Below are positions 27,394-36,502 of a stretch of 64,000 nucleotides of DNA, in pieces; position 1 is the stretch's first letter; every line of letters starts with the position of its first letter. The position numbers and the translations under genes were made by a program. The stretch lies in contig CAXTIU010000010.1 in the NCBI GenBank assembly GCA_964244495.1, forward strand, positions 62,001 to 126,000. The letters are read 5' to 3'. The notes under the pieces were generated by a model. The model worked only from the letters and a program-made list of their open reading frames with translations. It did not search any database and was not told where the DNA came from. The DNA comes from RH-AL1 sp964244495. GTDB taxonomy: Bacteria > Pseudomonadota > Alphaproteobacteria > Rhizobiales > Beijerinckiaceae.

Positions 27394-27673
27394 GGTGAGG
27401 ATGGCCTCGCGGCTGGAAGGACCCGCCCGCGCCCGGAGCCGGCTCGAAGGCGATGGAGGCCCCGGTGGGGAAGCCCGGATGAGGAACGCCTCGGAATACG
27501 CCGGAGATGTGACAGGGGATCGTCATTCCCGCGCCGGATCGCGACGACCGGCGGCCGCCCGCCGGCCCATCCGTCCGGCTCCACCGTGCCGATGGCGGCA
27601 TCGGCGGGCGCCGCGCCGCCTACGACCGCGAGGCGAGTTGCGTTTCCGGAGGTCCGGTCGCATAAATTCCGCC

Positions 27674-28471
27674 ATGACGCGTCACCGCACCTCGCCCATC
27701 GATCGATCGACCCCGGGTGCCTCGCCGCGCGCGCGCCGGGCGTCGTCGAGTCTGGCGTCTTCGGGCTTGGCGTCGTCGGGCTTGGCGTCGTCGGGCTTGG
27801 CGTGCGCCTTGTCCGCCGCGTGCGTCGGCCTCGCGGCGTTCCTCGCCGCCGGTGCCGCCGGCGCGGTGGATCACAAGGCCAAGGCGATCGCTGCGGCGAA
27901 ACCGGCCATCCTGAGCTTGAAGGACGCGCTGCTGCACGACGCCGCCTCGCCGATCGTCGGCAATCCGGAGGGCGACGTCACCATCATCGCCTTCACCGAC
28001 TATAATTGCCCCTACTGCAAGAAGAGCGAGGCCGACCTCGACGCGCTCATCTCCGACGACGACAAGATCCGGGTCATCTACAAGGATTGGCCGATCCTGG
28101 CGAAGAGCTCCGTGACGGCGGCGAAGATCGCCATCGCCGCCGGCTTCCAGGGCAAGTACGCGGACATGCACAAGGCCCTGATGCGGATGAACGCGCGCCC
28201 GGCCACCGACGCCGACATCGGCCAGGCGGTGATCGCCGCCGGCGTCGACGTGACCCGGCTCAACAAGGACCTCGACGCGCGCGACGGCGAGATCGTGCTG
28301 CTCCTGAAGCGCAACATCCAGGAGGCCGAGGCCCTGCAGCTCAAGGGCACGCCGGTCTACCTGATCGGGCCGTTCATCACCGCGAGCCCGCTCGACTTCC
28401 CGCAGTTCAAGCAGATCGTGGCGGACGCCCGCGAGGACCAGGCGAAGCCGGCGCCCGCCACGGCGCAGTAG
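27674..28471 (+). CDS. DsbA-family thiol:disulfide oxidoreductase
   Basis: A 265-residue periplasmic thioredoxin-fold protein of the DsbA type. A signal/anchor region with hydrophobic core at about 43-64, then the redox site CPYC (112-115) in FTDYNCPYCKKSEADL, helical insertion, and the cis-proline loop KGTPVYLIGP. It probably forms or isomerises disulfides in envelope proteins. The n-region of the signal holds three LASSG repeats encoded by a 15-bp tandem array. Divergent from phoR. The exact paralogue class (DsbA versus DsbG-like) is not resolved. Confidence 0.85.
   Translation: MTRHRTSPIDRSTPGASPRARRASSSLASSGLASSGLASSGLACALSAACVGLAAFLAAGAAGAVDHKAKAIAAAKPAILSLKDALLHDAASPIVGNPEGDVTIIAFTDYNCPYCKKSEADLDALISDDDKIRVIYKDWPILAKSSVTAAKIAIAAGFQGKYADMHKALMRMNARPATDADIGQAVIAAGVDVTRLNKDLDARDGEIVLLLKRNIQEAEALQLKGTPVYLIGPFITASPLDFPQFKQIVADAREDQAKPAPATAQ
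27754..27798 (+). repeat. 15-bp tandem repeat in signal peptide
   Basis: Three units of GGCGTCGTCGGGCTT (first with one mismatch), coding LASSG repeats in front of the hydrophobic core of the DsbA-like signal peptide. A copy-number change would alter n-region length without shifting frame. Confidence 0.85.
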
Positions 28472-28607
28472 CGGGCGCATCCTCGGACCACGGCGGCTGT
28501 GTCCCCGTTACCGATAGCGGATGAAAAACGGCGGCGGCGCCAATAAACACTTGTCCTTTGAGCCGATGCGCTTATTTTATCCCTTGCCCAAATCGCACGT
28601 GCCTGTG

Positions 28608-29040
28608 GTCGTGTGTCGGTGGTTGGTGTTCCGGACAAGAGGCCGGTGAACCAACCGTGAAGCCGGCAGCCGGAGCGAACCGGTGAACCCCGCCAAACGG
28701 GGGACACGACTTAAAGCAACGACGGACCGGGCTTTTTCGTCTCTGTCGGCCTCCAACGCCGACTTACCGAAGAGGCTAGTCTCTCTTGCCGGGCGTGCGG
28801 ATCGCGGGGCTCACCCTGATCCAATCGATGGCGTCATCCGCTCAGCACGGGGCTCACCCCCGCGCGGAGCCGTGAGGCCACGGCGCAGCATCCGATCCGC
28901 AGGAGTGTTCCACTCCGACCCGGGTCGCGGATGGCATCCCCACGTCGTCGACGCGTCTCCAAAGCGCGTGGGCGGCGAACGATGCCGTTCACCCCTTTGC
29001 TCGAATTCGTCTGTCCGGCCTGAAGGGCCGGCACGAAGGG
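28608..29040 (+). ncRNA. structured 5' leader of the decarboxylase gene, candidate speF motif
   Basis: A 577-bp gap precedes the decarboxylase start. It holds nested pairing: a closing helix GTCGTGT (28608-28614) with ACACGAC (28704-28710); inside it the hairpin GGTTGG (28621-28626) with CCAACC (28651-28656) extended by TTC/GAA and CGG/CCG; and CCCCG/CGGGG around 28688-28702. Further down are GCCGTG/CACGGC (28869-28884) and, next to the start, TTCGT-CCGGCC with GGCCGG-ACGAA (29006-29037), which covers part of the Shine-Dalgarno. A long conserved leader called speF is known before alphaproteobacterial ornithine decarboxylase genes; I assign this by position and structure, not by sequence comparison. 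Confidence 0.5.
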
Positions 29041-29048
29041 ATGCCGCG

Positions 29049-30191
29049 ATGACACAGAAGATCCAGGACTTCCTCCGCATGCGCCGCGACGTCGGCGGCG
29101 ACTCCGGCCCGTGCCTCGTCGTCGACCTCGACGTGGTGCGCGACAATTACAAGACCTTCGAGCGCGCGCTGCCGGACAGCCGCGTGTTCTACGCCGTCAA
29201 GGCCAATCCCGATCCGGCGGTGCTCAACCTGCTGGCGCAGCTCGGCTCCTGCTTCGACACCGCCTCCGTCGCCGAGATCGAGCAGGTGCTCGCCACCGGC
29301 GCCACGGCGGAGCGCATCTCGTTCGGCAACACGATCAAGAAGGAGCGCGACATCGCCCGGGCCTACCAGCTCGGCATCCGCCTCTTCGCCGTGGATTGCG
29401 AGGCCGAGGTCGAGAAGATCGCCAGGGCGGCGCCGGGCTCCAGGGTGTTCTGCCGGATGCTGTGCGACGGCACCGGCGCCGAGTGGCCGCTGAGCCGGAA
29501 GTTCGGCTGCGACGTGGCCATGGCGCCGCGCGTGCTCGAGCACGCCCACCGTCTCGGCCTGGCGGCCTACGGCCTGTCGTTCCACGTAGGGTCGCAGCAG
29601 CGCGACCCGGCGATGTGGGACGGCGCCTTGCGGGCGGCGTCGGGCATCTTCCGCGACCTCGCGGAGCGCGGCATCACCCTGCAGATGGTCAACCTCGGCG
29701 GTGGTTTCCCCACCAGGTACCTCAAGAGCATCCCGGCGGTGACGGCCTACGGGCAGGCGATCTTCGCCTCGCTCCGCGAGCATTTCGGCAACCGCATCCC
29801 CGAGACCATCATCGAGCCGGGGCGCGGCATGGTCGGCAACGCCGGCGTGATCGAGGCGGAGGTCGTGCTGATCTCGCGCAAGTCGGACGACGACCGGGTG
29901 AAGTGGGTCTACCTCGACATCGGCAAGTTCGGCGGCCTGGCCGAGACGATGGACGAGATGATCCGCTACCCCATCCGGACCGCCTTCGACGCCGACGCCA
30001 AGGAGCCCTGCGTGATCGCCGGGCCGACCTGCGACTCGGTCGACGTGCTCTACGAGCGCGAGCCCTACCTGCTGCCGGTCAGCCTGGAGATCGGCGCCAA
30101 GGTGCTGATCGAGGGAACGGGCGCCTACACGACGACCTATTCCTGCGCCGGCTTCAACGGCTTCCCGCCGCTGAAGAGCTACGTGATCTGA
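29049..30191 (+). CDS. ornithine decarboxylase (alanine-racemase fold)
   Basis: A 380-residue fold-III PLP decarboxylase converting ornithine (possibly also lysine) to putrescine. PLP lysine Lys51 in FYAVKANPDP, PLP-phosphate loop NLGGGFPTRY (about 216-225) and EPGRG, and the catalytic cysteine in AGPTCDSVDVLYE near residue 330. The length and motifs fit eukaryote-like bacterial ODC. The ATG at 29049 is preceded by GAAGGG. It feeds homospermidine synthase downstream. The structured leader suggests post-transcriptional control by polyamine or ornithine. Confidence 0.93.
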   Translation: MTQKIQDFLRMRRDVGGDSGPCLVVDLDVVRDNYKTFERALPDSRVFYAVKANPDPAVLNLLAQLGSCFDTASVAEIEQVLATGATAERISFGNTIKKERDIARAYQLGIRLFAVDCEAEVEKIARAAPGSRVFCRMLCDGTGAEWPLSRKFGCDVAMAPRVLEHAHRLGLAAYGLSFHVGSQQRDPAMWDGALRAASGIFRDLAERGITLQMVNLGGGFPTRYLKSIPAVTAYGQAIFASLREHFGNRIPETIIEPGRGMVGNAGVIEAEVVLISRKSDDDRVKWVYLDIGKFGGLAETMDEMIRYPIRTAFDADAKEPCVIAGPTCDSVDVLYEREPYLLPVSLEIGAKVLIEGTGAYTTTYSCAGFNGFPPLKSYVI

Positions 30192-30202
30192 CGTGGCTTG
30201 TT

Positions 30203-30226
30203 CCTTCTCCCGCCCGCGGGCGAAGG
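30203..30226. repeat. palindromic GC-rich element after the decarboxylase gene
   Basis: CCTTC (30203-30207) pairs with GAAGG (30222-30226) around the self-palindrome GCCCGCGGGC (30212-30221). The following segment to about 30355 repeats CCCGC...GCGGG themes, like interspersed palindromic elements common in these genomes. It could also end decarboxylase transcription. Confidence 0.4.
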
Positions 30227-30361
30227 TGCCGCGGCGAAGCCGGGGCGGATGAGGGGTTTGCCACCCCGTCCCATCGAGCGGGCGAGGCGGCACCCCCGCT
30301 CGTCCGACCCCGCCGGCGCGAGGCCGCCTTTTCCTCCCGCGAGCGGGATCCGATCCACCCG

Positions 30362-30646
30362 TCATTCCGGGCGCGGCGCCGTGACCGCGAGACGAACCAA
30401 GCGCTTGATGACGCCGACCAGCAGGTAGGCGAGCGGGACGCCCAGCGCGTAGGCCGGCATCAGGATGAACGGACCCACCACCATCGATCCGAGGTCGTAG
30501 TTCACGATCGCCGTCGTCTTGTCGGATCCGTCGGCCCGGTAGGAGACCGCCCATAAATAGTAGGCGCCCGCCAGCCCGCAGGCGATGGACGTCGTCGACA
30601 GCGCCCACAACGCCAAGACTCCCACCACCTGCAGGACGAAACGCAT
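30362..30646 (-). CDS. small two-helix membrane protein, unknown
   Basis: A 94-residue predicted inner-membrane protein with hydrophobic stretches at about 4-30 and 50-80 and a basic C-terminus. A TTG two codons upstream is also in frame, but GGAGG lies six bases before the ATG at 30646, which decides the start. It sits on the opposite strand between the decarboxylase and homospermidine synthase genes. No family recognised; a link to polyamines is only positional. Confidence 0.55.
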   Translation of the reverse strand: MRFVLQVVGVLALWALSTTSIACGLAGAYYLWAVSYRADGSDKTTAIVNYDLGSMVVGPFILMPAYALGVPLAYLLVGVIKRLVRLAVTAPRPE

Positions 30647-30756
30647 CGCCAACCTCCAGTGGCGTTCGAGCCGGATGCGTCGTCACGATGTCACCCGCCA
30701 CCCGCATTCGCTCTTGCCGCCCGCATGCGATGCGGCGACAAACAGCCACCTCGAAC

Positions 30757-32205
30757 ATGGACCAGCACGGAATGACGGACGGACCGGTGCACGGCACCAT
30801 AACGGGACCCATCGTGATGATCGGCTTCGGCTCGATCGGCAAGGGCACCCTGCCGCTGATCGAGCGCCACTTCAGGTACGATCCCGAGCGCTTCACCGTC
30901 ATCGACCCCGACGACAAGGACCGCGGCCTGCTCGACGCGCACGGCATCCGCTTCATCCGGGACAGGATCACGCCCGACAACATCCGCGACCTGCTGCGCC
31001 CCCTCCTCGTCGAGGGCGAGGGCCAGGCGTTCGTCGTCAACCTCTCGGTGGAGGTCTCGTCGACCGCGATGATGCGGCTCTGCGCCGAACTCGGCGCCCT
31101 CTACATCGACACCGTCGCCGAGCCGTGGCCGGGCTTCTACACCGACACGTCCCTGACCATCTCGCGGCGCTCCAACTACGCGCTGCGCGAGGGCGTGCTC
31201 GACCTCCGGCGCGAACTCGGGCCGGTCGGCCCGACCGCCGTCAACTGCTGCGGCGCCAACCCCGGCATGGTTTCCTGGTTCGTCAAGCGGGCGCTGCTCA
31301 ACGTCGCCGCCGACTGCGGGATCGACGCCGGCGACCCGCGCGGCCGCGAGGACTGGGCGAGGCTGGCCCAACGCGTCGGCGTCAAGGGCATCCACATCGC
31401 CGAGCGGGACACGCAGCGCGCCGCCAAGCCGAAGACGATGGGCACCTTCGTCAACACGTGGTCGGTCGAGGGCTTCGTGTCCGAAGGCCTGCAGCCGGCC
31501 GAACTCGGCTGGGGCACCCACGAGAAGGCGCTGCCGCCCGAGGGCCGCCGCCACGGCTTCGGGCCGGATTGCGCGATCTACCTCCTGCGGCCCGGTGCCG
31601 CCACGCGGGTGCGCTCGTGGTGCCCGACGCCCGGCCCGCAGCACGGATACCTGGTGACCCACAACGAGGCGATCTCGATCGCCGATTACCTGACCGTCCG
31701 CGAGGGCGAGCGGATCGTCTACCGGCCCACCTGCCACTACGCCTACCGCCCGGCCGACGACGCCGTGCTGTCGCTCGACGAAATGTCCGGCAGCCAGTGG
31801 ACGCGGCAGGGGGAAAGCCTGATCCTGGGCGAGGCGGAGATCGTCGACGGCATGGACGAACTCGGCGTGCTGCTCTACGGCCACGCCAGGAACGCCTACT
31901 GGTACGGCTCGCAGCTGTCGATCGAGGAAACGCGCCGCCTCGCGCCCTACCAGAACGCGACGGGGATGCAGGTCACCTCGGCCGTGCTGGCCGGCATGGT
32001 CTGGGCGCTGGAGAACCCCCGCGCCGGCATCGTCGAGGCGGACGAGATCGACTTCCGTCGGTGCCTGGCGGTGCAGATGCCCTACCTCGGCCCGGTGGTG
32101 GGCCAATACACCGACTGGACGCCGCTGGATGGGCGCGGCGTGCTGTTCCCGGAAGACGTCGACGCCGACGATCCCTGGCAGTTCAAGAACATCCTCGTGC
32201 GATAG
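30757..32205 (+). CDS. hss: homospermidine synthase
   Basis: Homospermidine synthase, 482 residues, joins two putrescines (or spermidine plus putrescine) in an NAD-dependent reaction to give sym-homospermidine, the main long polyamine of many Rhizobiales. N-terminal NAD loop GFGSIGKG (23-30); conserved VNLSVEVSS, NCCGANPGMVSW and GTHEKALP blocks. A second ATG at 30772 is possible. Works directly after the ornithine decarboxylase 600 bp upstream. Confidence 0.95.
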   Translation: MDQHGMTDGPVHGTITGPIVMIGFGSIGKGTLPLIERHFRYDPERFTVIDPDDKDRGLLDAHGIRFIRDRITPDNIRDLLRPLLVEGEGQAFVVNLSVEVSSTAMMRLCAELGALYIDTVAEPWPGFYTDTSLTISRRSNYALREGVLDLRRELGPVGPTAVNCCGANPGMVSWFVKRALLNVAADCGIDAGDPRGREDWARLAQRVGVKGIHIAERDTQRAAKPKTMGTFVNTWSVEGFVSEGLQPAELGWGTHEKALPPEGRRHGFGPDCAIYLLRPGAATRVRSWCPTPGPQHGYLVTHNEAISIADYLTVREGERIVYRPTCHYAYRPADDAVLSLDEMSGSQWTRQGESLILGEAEIVDGMDELGVLLYGHARNAYWYGSQLSIEETRRLAPYQNATGMQVTSAVLAGMVWALENPRAGIVEADEIDFRRCLAVQMPYLGPVVGQYTDWTPLDGRGVLFPEDVDADDPWQFKNILVR

Positions 32206-32238
32206 CCGCCGCGCGGGGACGTGGCGGAGAGCGGGACG

Positions 32239-33018
32239 CTAGAGAACCACGACCTTGGTGCCGACCGACACCCGCTGGTAAAGGTCGATCACGTCCGCGT
32301 TGTTCATGCGGATGCAGCCGGACGACACCGCCTTGCCGATCGTGTCCGGCTCGTTGGTGCCATGGATGCGGAACAGCGTGTCCCGGCTGCCCTGGAACAG
32401 GTACATGGCACGGGCGCCGAGCGGGTTGTCGATCCCGCCGGCCATGTGGTCGGGCAGGTCGGGCCGGCGCTTGACCATCTCCCTGGGCGGCGTCCAGGAC
32501 GGCCATTCGGCCTTGCGCTCGATCTTGGCCGTGCCGTGCCACGAGAAGCCCTGGCGCCCGACGCCGATGCCGTATTGCAGCGCGCGGCCGCCTCCCTGCA
32601 CGAGGTAAAGGTGACGGGACGCGGTGTCGATGACGATCGTGCCGGCCGGCTGCCTCGTCGGGTTCTCCACCTGGACCGCCGTGTGAACGTTGGCGGCCTC
32701 GCCGAGGTCGTAGTCGCTCGCGCGGCGACCGGCCTCGCGTCCCGTCCCACGGTCCTCGTCCGCCGGATCGACGTAGAGCGGCGCGACGCCGGGCGCCGCG
32801 GTGCCCTGTGGCGGCGCGTAGGCGGGCGCGTAGGGTCGGTAGGCCGGACGCTGCTCGGGATAATAGAACGACTCGTAGGCCGGACCGCCTCCGTAATAGT
32901 AGTCGGGCGCGCTATTGTAGCTGTAGCCGTAACCACGGTATTGCGCCGAGGACGGCGTGACCGAGAAAAGGACCGCGACCGACGCCGTCACGGCAAGACA
33001 TACGCTTTTGCGAAACAT
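32239..33018 (-). CDS. L,D-transpeptidase (YkuD domain), paralogue 1
   Basis: A 259-residue periplasmic L,D-transpeptidase of the ErfK/YbiS/YkuD family, which cross-links peptidoglycan or anchors proteins to it. Signal peptide about 1-25, Tyr/Pro/Gly-rich linker (26-85), YkuD domain from about 120 with GTIVIDTASRHLYLV, catalytic HGTNEP (His219) and SSGCIRM (Cys235). It ends in VVVL, as do two other paralogues here. Followed on the same strand by a second copy 290 bp upstream in transcription order. Confidence 0.93.
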   Translation of the reverse strand: MFRKSVCLAVTASVAVLFSVTPSSAQYRGYGYSYNSAPDYYYGGGPAYESFYYPEQRPAYRPYAPAYAPPQGTAAPGVAPLYVDPADEDRGTGREAGRRASDYDLGEAANVHTAVQVENPTRQPAGTIVIDTASRHLYLVQGGGRALQYGIGVGRQGFSWHGTAKIERKAEWPSWTPPREMVKRRPDLPDHMAGGIDNPLGARAMYLFQGSRDTLFRIHGTNEPDTIGKAVSSGCIRMNNADVIDLYQRVSVGTKVVVL

Positions 33019-33309
33019 GGAACACCGCTTGGGGCCGCTGGACACTTCTTCGCGTTTTTCGGCAACAACAAAGGCGGAAATGGGAATGGCGACGCGGGCG
33101 CCCTACCGCCCCCACCGTCATCGGCCCGCCGCGACGGACCCATCGCACAATAATCGGTGGACGACCTGGCCGCGACGGCCTGCGTGACACGCCCCCGAAG
33201 TTGCGAGCCTCCGTCAAAGGCGACTCGACCTTGAAGTCTTTAGGAGGCGCGAAACAGGAGACGCCTGATGGCTCGGGACGCCCTTCCAGGCCCCGTCATC
33301 GCGTGGCCG

Positions 33310-33936
33310 TCAGAGCACCACGACGTGCGCGCCGACCTTGACGCGGCTGTAAAGGTCGATCACGTCGGCGTTGAGCAGTCGGATGCAGCCCGACGACACG
33401 GCTTGGCCGATGGTGTCCGGCTCGTTGGTGCCGTGGATGCGGAACATCGTGTCGCCCTTGGCGGTGTAAAGGTACATCGCCCGGGCGCCGAGCGGGTTGT
33501 CGATGCCGCCCTTCATGAAGTGCGGGATGTCGGGGCGGCGCTTGATCATCTCGACCGGGGGCGTCCAGGTCGGCCATTCGGCGCGACGGCCGATGTAGGC
33601 CTGCCCCGACCAGGCGAACCCGTCGCGGCCGACGCCGATGTCGTAGCGCATCGCCTGTCCGTTCTCCATCGACAGGTACAGCCAGCGGTTCTTGGTGTCG
33701 ACGGTGATCGTGCCGGGCTTCTCCTCCGTGGGATCCCTCATCACCGTCCGGGTGGTGCCGGCGACCGGCGGCGCGATGGCCACGTCGGTCTGGATGTTGG
33801 CCTGCTGGACGTTGCCCTGCGTCAGTGGTGCAAACAGCGTGTTGAGATCGAACTGCGGCCCGGCGGCCTGCGCCTGGCTCGCCAGGACGGACATTGCGGC
33901 CACGGCGAAGCCGCCCCTCAGAACGTTGATGATCAT
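33310..33936 (-). CDS. L,D-transpeptidase (YkuD domain), paralogue 2
   Basis: A 208-residue YkuD-family transpeptidase, the shortest of the three close paralogues, with signal peptide 1-24 (ending AQAAG) and almost no linker. Domain: GTITVDTKNRWLYLS, EWPTWTPP, catalytic HGTNEP (His168) and SSGCIRL (Cys184). Near-identical core to paralogue 1 points to local gene duplication. The ATG at 33936 is preceded by GAGGGG. Confidence 0.93.
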   Translation of the reverse strand: MIINVLRGGFAVAAMSVLASQAQAAGPQFDLNTLFAPLTQGNVQQANIQTDVAIAPPVAGTTRTVMRDPTEEKPGTITVDTKNRWLYLSMENGQAMRYDIGVGRDGFAWSGQAYIGRRAEWPTWTPPVEMIKRRPDIPHFMKGGIDNPLGARAMYLYTAKGDTMFRIHGTNEPDTIGQAVSSGCIRLLNADVIDLYSRVKVGAHVVVL

Positions 33937-34053
33937 GACCCGACCCCTCGGTTCAATGTCGCGTTTCCGACACTGCGACGAAGGAATGCTCAAGCCCAGG
34001 CTTTCGTTCCTCGACAGGCCGTCACGAGGTTAACGCGGCGGCGCGCGAACGGC

Positions 34054-35457
34054 TCAATTCGCCTTGGCGGCGGCGGACCAGCGCATGTCGTCGGCACGGC
34101 CGGTCGGTGCGCTCGCGGCCTGGCCGCGCACCAGCGCGCTGCGCAGCAGGCCGTCGCTGTTGGTGAGGTCGCGATAGGCGGCGACCGCCGAGAGCTGCCC
34201 GTTCGCCGCGGCGGGCGCGTCGGTGAGGCTCTTGATCGGGCCGGCATCGGGCTTCACCGCCGCGACCGCCGGGCGGTCGCCCGGCGCCGTGGCCGGTCCG
34301 TCGGTCGGCAGCTGCGGCAGGGGGACCTTGCCGTCGAGGTCGCGGCGCACGTGCGTCTCGACGAAATGGGCGAGCTTGCGTTCGCCCGCCCTGGTGAAAA
34401 GCACGCCGTCCGGCGCGCGCAGCCGCGCGGTCTGGCCGTTCACGTCGGGGCCGTAGCTGCTGAAGTCCCCGTCCTCGTCGCTGAACGCCTCCCACGTGTC
34501 GACGTAGGTCGCGCCGCTCTTCGCCGCTTCCTCGCGGTAGATGTCGTTGAACGCCGCCATGTCGTCGGCGAAGGCGTCGTCCTTGGTGATGGGCACGCCC
34601 ACCCAGACCAGCGGTATGCCGTGCTTGCGGAAGGCGTCGTCGATCGCCGCGACCCGGCGGCGGTAGGCGGCCGTCCATTCCGGCGTGCCGAGCGCGAGCG
34701 TGCCGCCGCTCTCGTGGATCGGCTGCCGATCGTTGATGCCGATCATCATCACCGCCACGTCGATCTTCTTGTCGTCCGGCTTCCTGTCCTCCGGCTTCCC
34801 GGTCTTGTCGTCGCCCTTCGCGCCGCCCTTGGCGTCGAGCGCGTCGGCGACCGCCTTCGGCCAATCGAAGACATCGGTCGTCACCAGGCCGGTCGAGGCC
34901 CGCGCCTTGTGGACGATCGCCACATCCTGACGGTCGCCGAAGGCGTCGTCGAGGCCGTTGCCGAGCATCTGCCCGAGGCTGTCGCCGAAAACGTCGACGA
35001 AGAGGGAGGCGTTCTTCGGGGGGGCCTTCTCTTTCGGGGGCGCTTCCTTCTGAGCCTGCTCCACCTGCCGCCGACGGGGCGGCCGGCGGCGCGGGGCCTC
35101 GTAGGGGGAGGAGCCGTAGTCGCGGCCCGGGTAGGGCGGGATCGCGGTGCCTTGTCCCGGGTAGCCTTGCCCGGGATAGCCTTGCCCCGGGTAGCTTTGG
35201 CCGGAATAGCCGGGCCTCGCGTAACCCTGCCCGGGGTAGGAGGGGTAACGGGGGTAGGACGGGGCCTGGGGCTGCGGTCGCCCGCCGCCGAACAGGTTGC
35301 CGAACCAGCCGTAGCCCTGGGCGGCGGCCGGCCCCGCGCTCGCGACGACGAACACGGCGCTCGAAGCGATCGCGGCGAAGAGGATGCCGGCGAAGACGGG
35401 CGCGGTGAACACGCGAGCGGCGGATCGCTTCGATCGAGGGCGCGGGTGAGCGTTCAT
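34054..35457 (-). CDS. SGNH-hydrolase-type DUF459 protein
   Basis: A 467-residue envelope protein: N-terminal signal or anchor (about 17-47), a Tyr-Pro-Gly-Gln repeat region (about 68-105), a basic Arg/Lys/Pro linker, and a C-terminal SGNH-like domain starting FVDVFGDSLG (Ser160 in GDS), with MMIGINDRQPI as block III and a late GERKLAHFVETH holding the catalytic-type His. Such DUF459 proteins are widespread in Rhizobiales; an O-acyl esterase or transferase role on wall or surface glycan is plausible but unproven. Divergent from the methyltransferase gene. Confidence 0.82.
   Translation of the reverse strand: MNAHPRPRSKRSAARVFTAPVFAGILFAAIASSAVFVVASAGPAAAQGYGWFGNLFGGGRPQPQAPSYPRYPSYPGQGYARPGYSGQSYPGQGYPGQGYPGQGTAIPPYPGRDYGSSPYEAPRRRPPRRRQVEQAQKEAPPKEKAPPKNASLFVDVFGDSLGQMLGNGLDDAFGDRQDVAIVHKARASTGLVTTDVFDWPKAVADALDAKGGAKGDDKTGKPEDRKPDDKKIDVAVMMIGINDRQPIHESGGTLALGTPEWTAAYRRRVAAIDDAFRKHGIPLVWVGVPITKDDAFADDMAAFNDIYREEAAKSGATYVDTWEAFSDEDGDFSSYGPDVNGQTARLRAPDGVLFTRAGERKLAHFVETHVRRDLDGKVPLPQLPTDGPATAPGDRPAVAAVKPDAGPIKSLTDAPAAANGQLSAVAAYRDLTNSDGLLRSALVRGQAASAPTGRADDMRWSAAAKAN
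35150..35209 (-). repeat. 15-bp tandem repeat, four diverged units
   Basis: Four 15-bp units (CCTTGTCCCGGGTAG and variants on the plus strand) coding the YPGQG repeats of the DUF459 protein. Units differ at one to five positions, so this array is older than those in phoB or the carboxypeptidase. Confidence 0.8.
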
Positions 35458-35575
35458 GAAACGCTTGTAACCGCTCGCGGCGCCATGACCAACCTTGGGC
35501 GCTGCCGTGGGCGTCCGCCGCCTCCGCGTCCCGGCGCCTGTCGCGACGCGCGCGCCCCTATGCTATGGCGGTCCG

Positions 35576-36502
35576 ATGACAGACACGACGGAGAACGGGA
35601 CGGCGGACGCCGTGTTCGGCTTCCCTCCCGCCAAGCTCGCGACCGTTCCCGCCTCGGCCACGCAATACTCGCCCCTCGTGCCGGGCGCGCTTGTCCTCGA
35701 GGACGCCGCCGCCGGCTCGCTCGCCGGCATGGCCATGCTGGCCGTGCCGGGCACGGTGGAGCGGCGGCACGGCATGGCGGCGATGCTGCGGGCCTTGAAA
35801 CCCGGCGCCCCTTTCACGGTTTTGGCGCCCAAGGACATGGGCGGGGCGCGCCTCGCCGGCGAGCTCGAAGCCTTCGGCTGCGATGTCGTCGACGGCGCGA
35901 AGGCGCATCACCGGATCTGCGTCGGGCGACGTCCGGCGGTTCCCGCCGGCGTGGCGGAAGCGCTGGCGGAGGGCGCGCCGCGCCGCCTCCCCGACCTCGG
36001 CCTTTGGTCGCAACCCGGCATCTTCAGCTGGAACAGGATCGATCCCGGCTCCGCGCTGCTCCTCGACACGCTGCCGCGCCTCGCCGGCCGGGGCGCGGAC
36101 CTCGGCTGCGGCATCGGCGTGCTCGCGCACGGGGTCCTCGCCTCGCCGGACGTGACGCGGCTCGACCTGCTCGACATCGACCGCCGGGCGGTGGCGGCGG
36201 CGCGCCGCAACGTCGACGACGGCCGGGCGGCGTTCGGCTGGGTCGACGTGCGGGCCGGCACCGGCCTCGCCGGCCTCGACTTCGTGGTGATGAACCCGCC
36301 GTTCCACGACGGCGGCGGCGAGGACAGGAGCCTCGGCCAAACCTTCATCCGGCGCGCGGCGGAGGCGCTGCGCACCGGCGGCCGCCTTTGGCTCACCGCC
36401 AACCGGCACCTGCCCTACGAGACCGCGCTGAAGCCGCTGTTCCGCCAAGTGAGCCCGGTGATCGAGGCGGGAGGGTTCAAGGTCATCGAGGCGCGGAAGT
36501 GA
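35576..36502 (+). CDS. class I SAM methyltransferase, RsmC-like
   Basis: A 308-residue S-adenosylmethionine-dependent methyltransferase. The C-terminal half is catalytic: LGCGIGVLAHG (176-186) binds SAM and MNPPFHDG (239-246) is the NPPF motif of N-methyltransferases acting on guanine or adenine. The N-terminal half is a degenerate related domain, as in RsmC/RlmG. It most likely methylates rRNA; the target base is not certain. Its stop overlaps the GTG of the pseudouridine synthase by four bases, coupling two rRNA-modifying enzymes. Confidence 0.82.
   Translation: MTDTTENGTADAVFGFPPAKLATVPASATQYSPLVPGALVLEDAAAGSLAGMAMLAVPGTVERRHGMAAMLRALKPGAPFTVLAPKDMGGARLAGELEAFGCDVVDGAKAHHRICVGRRPAVPAGVAEALAEGAPRRLPDLGLWSQPGIFSWNRIDPGSALLLDTLPRLAGRGADLGCGIGVLAHGVLASPDVTRLDLLDIDRRAVAAARRNVDDGRAAFGWVDVRAGTGLAGLDFVVMNPPFHDGGGEDRSLGQTFIRRAAEALRTGGRLWLTANRHLPYETALKPLFRQVSPVIEAGGFKVIEARK

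Noticed and set aside
28683..29048. Upstream extension of the ornithine decarboxylase frame
   Set aside because: The decarboxylase fold starts at 29049; the preceding 122 codons coincide with the structured leader and lack similarity to the family.
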